In this document: positions 58,440-64,000 of the stretch, piece by piece
Layout of the letters: every line of letters begins with the position of its first letter
Numbering within the stretch: position 1 is the stretch's first letter
DNA from: Flaccisagitta enflata
Lineage: Eukaryota > Chaetognatha > Sagittoidea > Aphragmophora
Assembly (NCBI GenBank): GCA_965153355.1
Contig: OZ231127.1
Coordinates: 18,724,001 to 18,788,000, forward strand
DNA: 64,000 nt
Reading direction: 5' to 3'
Translations under genes and position numbers: made by a program
Notes under the pieces: generated by a model
The model's database searches: none
What the model was told of the DNA's origin: nothing
What the model saw: only the letters and a program-made list of their open reading frames with translations

Positions 58440-59640
58440 GCATTGCCTTTTACAGTGATTTTTAATTTTTGAAATACATGGATTTCGTTTATAAAAATTG
58501 GTGACCAAAATGAAGCTAATAAACAGGGCTAGCAAATGGCGCAAAGCTAAAACTCATAGCTTTACTTCTTTAGATTTTACATCAAAATAAGTGAAAATGT
58601 TGATTTCATTTAATGGACAGAAAACTTGAATAGGATATAAATGCATGATGTTTTGTTACAGTGTCGCTCTAATATGCAAAATTTTGAAGGAAAATTGGTG
58701 ACCATTTTGAAGCTATTGATCTGGGCTATCTTTTCCCTCCAAGTAGAGACTCATAGCTCAATTCGTTTGGATTCTACATCAAAAAGAGTGGGAATGTTAA
58801 TTTTAAGAAATTGTGAAAAATTGTGTGGAGGCATTTTGCTTCAAAATGGCCTGATACTCTTTTCCAAGGCATGCCCTTACAGATCAAGGCGGTTTTTAAA
58901 CTCTAAAAAGGTTATTCCAAATACTGTTCTTACAAAAATAATCATTATTTGATCAAATATGAAAAAGAATCATTCCTTTATCCAGCTTGGACTTTTATTT
59001 TTTCCAAGATAGTAATAGTGTCCAACCTGAGCTTTCCAACTGCATAACGAAAAAAAATTGAATCCGTGTAGTACCATTTTGTACTTCTGGTTTTTTTTTT
59101 TTTTTTGAAAAGGACGGCCATGATCGCAAATATTGATTTATATTGATGATTAAAGTACCCATAGATGACTTTGATGATCGTGATGAATGAATTGCCATAA
59201 GGTGCTGGTTTACTAATTAATATACAAACAAATTACACAGTGCAAAGAAAAAGATAGACGTAAACAAGTTACATTGAAACAACCAGAAAACGAATCTAGC
59301 GCAAAGGAATTAGACTTAAAAACGAAATGAAAATGCAATTATCAAACGTTAAAAAAAAACAAAATATGCCTCAAATTACGATTACAAACAGAAATAAGTG
59401 TACGTCGAGGAAAACTTATCTTACATCATGCCTTACATATCAGTCGCCGTATTTCTCAAGGGCATATCGGTCATATTTAGGTGTAACACAACGACTGAGC
59501 TTATGTTTAGTCATTAACATACATCATATATGTACATATATGTACTATTTCCATCACTTCTCTTCGTGTGGCCATGACTATCGTTTCAGCTCTCAGAAGA
59601 AGGATTTCCTAACTTTTAATATTAACATCGATGAACGATA
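58440..59640. other. AT-rich intergenic, nothing supported
   Basis: It contains phrases like those in the 2.3-kb repeat (aaattggtgaccattttgaagct near 58690 and 58500) but no gene could be supported. Confidence 0.4.
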
Positions 59641-59729
59641 TTAGGTGTTTCTAGTGAAGATGAAAAAAGCGTTTATTCCTGTGAAACGCGTTTACAGCGT
59701 GAACACATATTTCAACTGTCCCACGAGGG

Positions 59730-59850
59730 AGTGAGCGAAGTGAGTAAGTGAGCCCGTGAATGGAGCTTTTCGAGGCAGAGCGCTGCGGAGCGAGTGAGCG
59801 GAATGAGTGTTGCGAGCAAACAAACAGGAGCGAGCGACCGAGTGGCCCGT
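59730..59850. repeat. GAGTGAGC-rich low-complexity segment at the edge of the retroelement
   Basis: Degenerate gagcgagtgag units, directly next to the broken end of the retroelement. Confidence 0.5.
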
Positions 59851-59917
59851 TAAAAACGCGATTGTCTCTGACTTGAAACGCCCCCGTTTTCCTCAATCAA
59901 AATTATCACACTCCCAG

Positions 59918-60320
59918 TCACAAACCGATTTCCTTTGGTTCCAAATCACCCATCTCCTCTTGCAGACGAGATTGATGATGCAAAGTCATGGTAGAAGATG
60001 CGGTCAATGTTGCTGTTGAGGACGCGATTGTCGAGGATGCGATCGATGTTATCGTTGAGGACGCGGTCATCCGTCGCGAATAGCGTTGATCGATGCAATA
60101 TCTCGTCCTCTTTTGCCCGTTTTTCCACATACAGTCCAACCGAATAGACATCTGAAGCAAGTCAAAGATCCTGAAGGCCTCGACGGATTTCTTGAGCGAC
60201 GGCGGCATCCGCATGCGCCGCTCCGATGATCATCATCACACCGCCTTCAGCTTCTGGAAATTTTATGCCTTCGATGTGAGGTTGGTCAGATAGGTCGCGG
60301 AGAAAGGAGGAATGTCGCGT
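59918..60320 (-). pseudogene. Broken start of BEL/Pao-like pol
   Basis: Downstream of the protease stop, minus-strand translation gives HIEGIKFPEAEGGVMMIIGA and EIRRG, typical of the BEL/Pao segment before the polymerase. A frameshift follows, then LFGWTVCGKTG, which is the expected GW-x-x-x-G continuation. Another frame carries LQEEMGDLEPKEIGL, like the FW-x-x-E-x-x-G-I motif. The reading needs at least two frame changes plus a stop. A degenerate repeat (gaggacgcgatcgatgtt) interrupts it at 60000-60080. The polymerase itself is absent. Confidence 0.65.
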
Positions 60321-60647
60321 TCACTCTAACAAATCACCCACCAATGCGTCGTTGACGTCGACGACATATTCCTCGTCGACCGATTGCATAGTGAATGATG
60401 CGATGAAACGATCCTCAACAACATGACTTCCCACAGTAATCACCGTCATTTGCACTGTTTTTGTTGGAATCAGAAGACTGCGAATGACATTGGTACTGAT
60501 CACGCCGCGATCAGCGCCTGAGTCGATCATAGCGTAAATCGTCCTCTGCGCACCCGAAGAGTTGTTTATGATAGTCACTGGAACAATCGGACGGACAACG
60601 TCGTCGAATGAAGAGACGGACCTGACGCTGCCGTCGCCGCCAGTCAT
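60321..60647 (-). CDS. Retroelement aspartic protease (retropepsin)
   Basis: The frame of 108 codons contains RPIVPVTIINNSSG, then AMIDSGADRGVIS, the D-S-G-A active-site motif of retropepsins with hydrophobic residues before it, and ends VDVNDALVGDLLE-stop. It follows the Gag core with a 4-base overlap. The stop at its end is probably a lesion, because homologous text continues beyond it. Confidence 0.75.
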   Translation of the reverse strand: MTGGDGSVRSVSSFDDVVRPIVPVTIINNSSGAQRTIYAMIDSGADRGVISTNVIRSLLIPTKTVQMTVITVGSHVVEDRFIASFTMQSVDEEYVVDVNDALVGDLLE

Positions 60648-61819
60648 GCCGTGACGTTAGAAGAGATCACTTCCGTAGGATTGGCTGTCTCCGCCGTCGA
60701 CGGAGCTGTTGGTGCTGCTGCAGCCGCATCCTCTGACTTGTTGAAGGGAGCCAGCGGTACTTTATTTCCCTGCTTATTCTCTCCTTTCTTCTCTTCCTTT
60801 TCTTCTTTCTTGTAGGTGCGCCCGTGGAGAATCGTGGCATGCCGCTTCTTGCAGATCTGGCAAGTTGGTCTGTTCGCGCATCCTTTGGCGTTGTGTCCTG
60901 CGAGGCAGTGGAAGCACAGACGACGAGACATGATCTTTGAACTCTCCACCACTTCCAACTCTAACAGCTGATGACACTTTGTTTGATGCATTCCACTGCA
61001 GACGTTGCAGCGGTCCGTCGACTGCATCTTTTGCTTGCCATTGGTCAAAGCATCCCCATATGATGATGGCGCTTCTTTTTCTGTAGTTGCGACTGCTGCC
61101 ACTGATGCTGTTTTGCAGCTTGCGCCTTTGTTGCGCTGAATCACCGCCCATGTCTTGATCATGTTGACCAAGTTGTCGAATGAAAATAATTGTCCATTTT
61201 GGGCTGCTTCATGTTGCTTTTCCCAGAATTTATCTGCAAGATGAGGGACCCTCTTATTGAGGATTTCCTGCAGCAGCTCGTCACGATAGCATTGTTGCAC
61301 TTCTCCACAGGTCCTCGCAATCTTCTTTGCCTTTTGCAACCTTGCAGACAAATTGAAATGCCTTGCATGGTCGGCCGACTGGATCTTCGCCTCCGCGACG
61401 ATTTCGTTGAACAGCGCCGCAATGTTGCAGCGCCTTGCCATAAAGACGACGTCCATTTTTGCGAAGGCGTCGTCAATCTCTCCTCTTGCTGTCGCTTCAG
61501 TTGCATCAATCGTCGCAGTTTCAATGATCTCTTTTGCCGGACCAGCAAACCACTTAGGCAATTCTAATAAGATGTCCATTTGCGTCAAGCCTTCATGCTT
61601 CTCAGCATCTTTGAACTTCCTCTTCCACATCATGAAATCGGTGGATGAAAGCTCCTGCAGAGGCTTCTCAGGTCTTGCTCTCTCCAATGCTTTGAGGCCA
61701 ACCTCCCTTGCTCGCATGAGATCGTTGTACGCCGCTCTTTCCAAAAACATGTCCAGAGCCGGATTGTTGGGCATCTGAACGTGGACTTCCGGTTGGCGGG
61801 CTACTTGATGATGCTCCAC
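60644..61819 (-). CDS. Retroelement Gag core with zinc knuckles
   Basis: 391 codons. The first part contains DFMMWKRKFKDAEKHEGLTQ, a helical capsid-like region of about 200 residues. Cys/His motifs follow: CNVCSGMHQTKC, then LCFHCLAGHNAKGC and CQICKKRHATILHG. The C-x2-C-x4-H-x4-C knuckle followed by C-x2-C-x4-H-x3-LH is characteristic of BEL/Pao Gag. A lysine/glutamate-rich tail follows. The frame is open only from a point 150 bases inside the upstream Q-rich frame, so a single-base shift separates them. Confidence 0.8.
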   Translation of the reverse strand: MEHHQVARQPEVHVQMPNNPALDMFLERAAYNDLMRAREVGLKALERARPEKPLQELSSTDFMMWKRKFKDAEKHEGLTQMDILLELPKWFAGPAKEIIETATIDATEATARGEIDDAFAKMDVVFMARRCNIAALFNEIVAEAKIQSADHARHFNLSARLQKAKKIARTCGEVQQCYRDELLQEILNKRVPHLADKFWEKQHEAAQNGQLFSFDNLVNMIKTWAVIQRNKGASCKTASVAAVATTEKEAPSSYGDALTNGKQKMQSTDRCNVCSGMHQTKCHQLLELEVVESSKIMSRRLCFHCLAGHNAKGCANRPTCQICKKRHATILHGRTYKKEEKEEKKGENKQGNKVPLAPFNKSEDAAAAAPTAPSTAETANPTEVISSNVTA

Positions 61820-63587
61820 TTGATGATACGCTGGGGGTTGTTGGGTAAACGCGTATTGACCCCGACTTTACCGGAGATCTCTTTTTGGTGGTTTTCACAC
61901 TCCACCCAACTTCTTCCTGCTGATTCATTTGTTGTTGACGATCATCTTGATGGAATCGGGGAGCATCAAAATCTTGGCGGATGTACTGTCGCTTTTGTTG
62001 TTCTTCTTTGCGTTGTTTCTCTTCTTCTCTCGCTGCGGCAAGGTCAAAGTCTCTCTGCTGAATCTGCATCTTCAAACTATCCACTTCCTGCTGCAAACGT
62101 TGATTCTGTTGGATGACTTCCGCTTGAGGCGTTGCTAGAGGCGCTTGCGCTACTTTCGGCGCCTTCGGCTGCAATCCACTCATTGTCTTCTTGGGAGCGA
62201 CTTTTCTTCTCTCTTTATCTTGCAGCTGTTGTGCCAACTTCGCGTCAGCGGCCTCCTGCTTCTGCCTCCTGCGCATCGCCTCCATTGCATCACCTCCGCT
62301 TCCGGCTGTGTTGAAGACCTTCTCCTCTTGACGGGGAAGACCAGTCTCCCTTCTAGCAGAACCAATCTGCTTCTCGAAGATCACTTCCGGTGCGGTAGGG
62401 AGAATCGTTGCTGCTGGGGTTTGGTGATGCTGATCCTGATGCTGTTGTTGTTGTTGAAGCCGTTGCTGCTGCCACTGTTGATGTTGAAGCTGCTGTTGCT
62501 GGTCAGGACGCTGTTGCTGTTCATTCTGCTGCTGCAGTTGACGCTGACGCTGTCCTTGCTGCTGCTGCTGCTCCAACTGTTGCTGCTGCTGCATCGGCTG
62601 CTTGACGGACGTTTCCACTGACTGCACATGACGTTGCTGTACGTTCGAATTGAACGATCCCGGATTGAAATTTCTGAAGATAGATCGACGGTCTTTTGGC
62701 GGATGCTGCGGCTGCTGCTGGTCCAGCTCAGACAGTTGTCTAAGCTTCACATCCCGCTGCTCTAAAGCTCCACCAATGCCGCCGTCGTTCAGGCTATTCC
62801 AGTGCTTTCGTTGCATTTCTGCCGCATTGTTGAATACTCCTGCTCTTCTATCTTCGTCTCGTTGCTGCTGCTGGCGAAAGTTACACATTTTGTCGTATAA
62901 CTCTTTGTCTTCTTGTGATGAGCTTCGCTGTTGGAATCCCAATGGCACCGCGATCGGCGCCTTTGGAGCTGTTGCTGCACCACCACCTTCACCTTCAGCC
63001 ATCATGCGCAGACGTTGATCTGCAAGGCGTTGCTGTCTCTCTTCTTCTGTCTCCTCACTGACATTCATGCTTTCGACAGGATGGTTATTTGAAGCTGGAG
63101 GATCCACTACCACCGCTGGGATCGCGGCGGAAGGTTGCTGTTGCTGCTGCAGTTGCTGTTGCATATGTTCTCCTGCATCGTTTTGCCGCTGTTGTTGTTG
63201 TTCATGCGGCTGCATTGCCGTTTGATGTTGTCGCAGCTCTTGTTGTTGTTGCTGTTGCTGCTGTTGCTGCTGTTGATCGTGTTGTTGCTGTTGTTGAGCC
63301 ACAGGTTGTGGCGCCGGCTGCAGGATCTGATGTTGTTGTTGATCTTGCTGACAAAATTGTTGGAGTTGCTGCAACTGCTGCTGCTGCAACAGCTCTTGCT
63401 GCTGCCGTTGAGCCGTTGTTTGCTGCTGCTCCTGTGGTCGGTGGAGTTGACGTTGCTGTTGGAGTTGCTGCTGCTGCATCTGCAATTGATGCTGCTGTTG
63501 CTCCTGTTGCTGTCGCTGCTCCTCCTCCCGCTGTTGCTGCTGCATATCGTCAATCAGCCGACGGCCTTGTCGCATTTCCTCCTCCAA
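61668..63587 (-). CDS. Retroelement glutamine-rich N-terminal Gag
   Basis: 639 codons. About the first 180 residues and a block at about 330-400 are dominated by CAA/CAG-encoded glutamine (QQQ runs). They are separated by segments such as RLADQRLRMMAEGEGGGAAT and RRSIFRNFNPGSFNSN, with a coiled-coil-like part (QRLQQEVDSLKMQIQQRDFD) near the end. It reads through its last 50 codons in the wrong frame compared with the Gag core. The size and Q content are unusual for Gag. Confidence 0.7.
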   Translation of the reverse strand: MEEEMRQGRRLIDDMQQQQREEEQRQQQEQQQHQLQMQQQQLQQQRQLHRPQEQQQTTAQRQQQELLQQQQLQQLQQFCQQDQQQHQILQPAPQPVAQQQQQHDQQQQQQQQQQQQELRQHQTAMQPHEQQQQRQNDAGEHMQQQLQQQQQPSAAIPAVVVDPPASNNHPVESMNVSEETEEERQQRLADQRLRMMAEGEGGGAATAPKAPIAVPLGFQQRSSSQEDKELYDKMCNFRQQQQRDEDRRAGVFNNAAEMQRKHWNSLNDGGIGGALEQRDVKLRQLSELDQQQPQHPPKDRRSIFRNFNPGSFNSNVQQRHVQSVETSVKQPMQQQQQLEQQQQQGQRQRQLQQQNEQQQRPDQQQQLQHQQWQQQRLQQQQQHQDQHHQTPAATILPTAPEVIFEKQIGSARRETGLPRQEEKVFNTAGSGGDAMEAMRRRQKQEAADAKLAQQLQDKERRKVAPKKTMSGLQPKAPKVAQAPLATPQAEVIQQNQRLQQEVDSLKMQIQQRDFDLAAAREEEKQRKEEQQKRQYIRQDFDAPRFHQDDRQQQMNQQEEVGWSVKTTKKRSPVKSGSIRVYPTTPSVSSSGASSSSPPTGSPRSDAQQSGSGHVFGKSGVQRSHASKGGWPQSIGESKT

Positions 63588-63609
63588 CTGCCTACCCCAT
63601 CTGTCTCTC

Positions 63610-63918
63610 TCAGCACTCCTGTTGACGAAGCGCCGCCGCCCTCTCCTGCGGCGTCAATCCGCTGATGATCCCGCGACCTCTTGCAAGAGCGTCGGCGTCG
63701 TCGAGATCCGCAAGCATGTCGTCAGCTTGCTCCATCGGAGACGCACGCGCAGGTTCGATTTCCGAGACCAAATCTGATACCCATTGATTGACGGCATCTC
63801 CTCTTTGGATCGGCGGCAGATTCAAAAATTGGCCGCCAGTTGGAGATTGCGCACCATGTCGCGGGACCGGAAGTGGTAGATACTCGGATCCGTCGGGGTT
63901 TGGCGAAGACGTTCGCAT
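63610..63918 (-). CDS. Retroelement Gag N-terminal fragment
   Basis: The frame MRTSSPNPDGSEYLPLPVPR...IQRGDAVNQWVSDLVSEIEP...LTPQERAAALRQQEC ends at a stop. Moving one base in the next few codons connects it to RSAERDRWGRQLEEEMRQGR and the Q-rich frame, so it is the same Gag broken by an indel. The region further upstream (63919-64000) shows no start or LTR and the element leaves the window. Confidence 0.6.
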   Translation of the reverse strand: MRTSSPNPDGSEYLPLPVPRHGAQSPTGGQFLNLPPIQRGDAVNQWVSDLVSEIEPARASPMEQADDMLADLDDADALARGRGIISGLTPQERAAALRQQEC

Positions 63919-64000
63919 CCTTGGAGTCGGAGCGCCGGTAACATTGTCACGGGCGGCGTGAGTGTCGGTTGGGAGACTGTTCCATGAGAATTCATTGACG

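Noticed and set aside
62145-63665. Plus-strand leucine-rich and alanine/valine-rich frames
   Set aside because: Shadows of the CAG/CAA-rich Gag on the minus strand.

Overview
The window looks like a repeat-rich intergenic and intronic stretch of an invertebrate (metazoan) nuclear genome. The evidence is spliced genes with GT-AG introns, a degraded BEL/Pao-type retrotransposon (a class known essentially from animals), short CCCTAA (TTAGGG-type) telomere-like tracts at about 51.78-51.87 kb, and very long (GA)n, (CA)n and (AAAG)n microsatellites. The species cannot be named from the sequence. A 10-base N gap lies at 11986-11995.

Two host-type genes can be assembled with splice phases that agree. 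The first (about 6.7-10.3 kb, + strand) encodes a low-complexity, probably regulatory protein. It has six RHVDSL repeats, three SILR/SALK...KRVSF modules resembling PP1-phosphatase docking motifs, and a Q-rich tail. The second (34.2-42.5 kb, + strand, at least five exons, about 825 aa) is a RAG1/Transib-like DDE recombinase-fold protein. Its candidate catalytic D-D-E residues and zinc-ligand pairs (CxxC and HxxxxH) fall at almost the same spacing as in RAG1. Acidic candidate exons lie upstream (32.1 and 32.7 kb) and downstream (43.6 kb). This is the most interesting object in the window.

At the right end (59.9-64.0 kb, - strand) a BEL/Pao-like retroelement carries a huge glutamine-rich Gag, a Gag core with zinc knuckles and an aspartic protease. 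It is broken by several frameshifts and continues beyond the window.

Most of the rest is repeats. Several families of short non-autonomous elements are visible: (A) elements with termini GGGCAGCGGCCCC that enclose 20-24 bp minisatellite arrays; (B, C, E and L) elements built around a GGTC/GACC tetranucleotide core, some with internal 10-mer arrays that expand to more than 1 kb; (D) about 138-bp palindromic elements starting CTAGGGATGTGGAAGCG; and several large foldback elements (0.24-1.2 kb). Tandem arrays with units of 67, 96, 58, 31, 219 and 14 bp are also present. Nesting is common: a D element sits in the loop of a foldback, an A element inside a C element, and a 1.5-kb insertion splits the 96-bp array. 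Many elements lie inside the introns of the recombinase-like gene.
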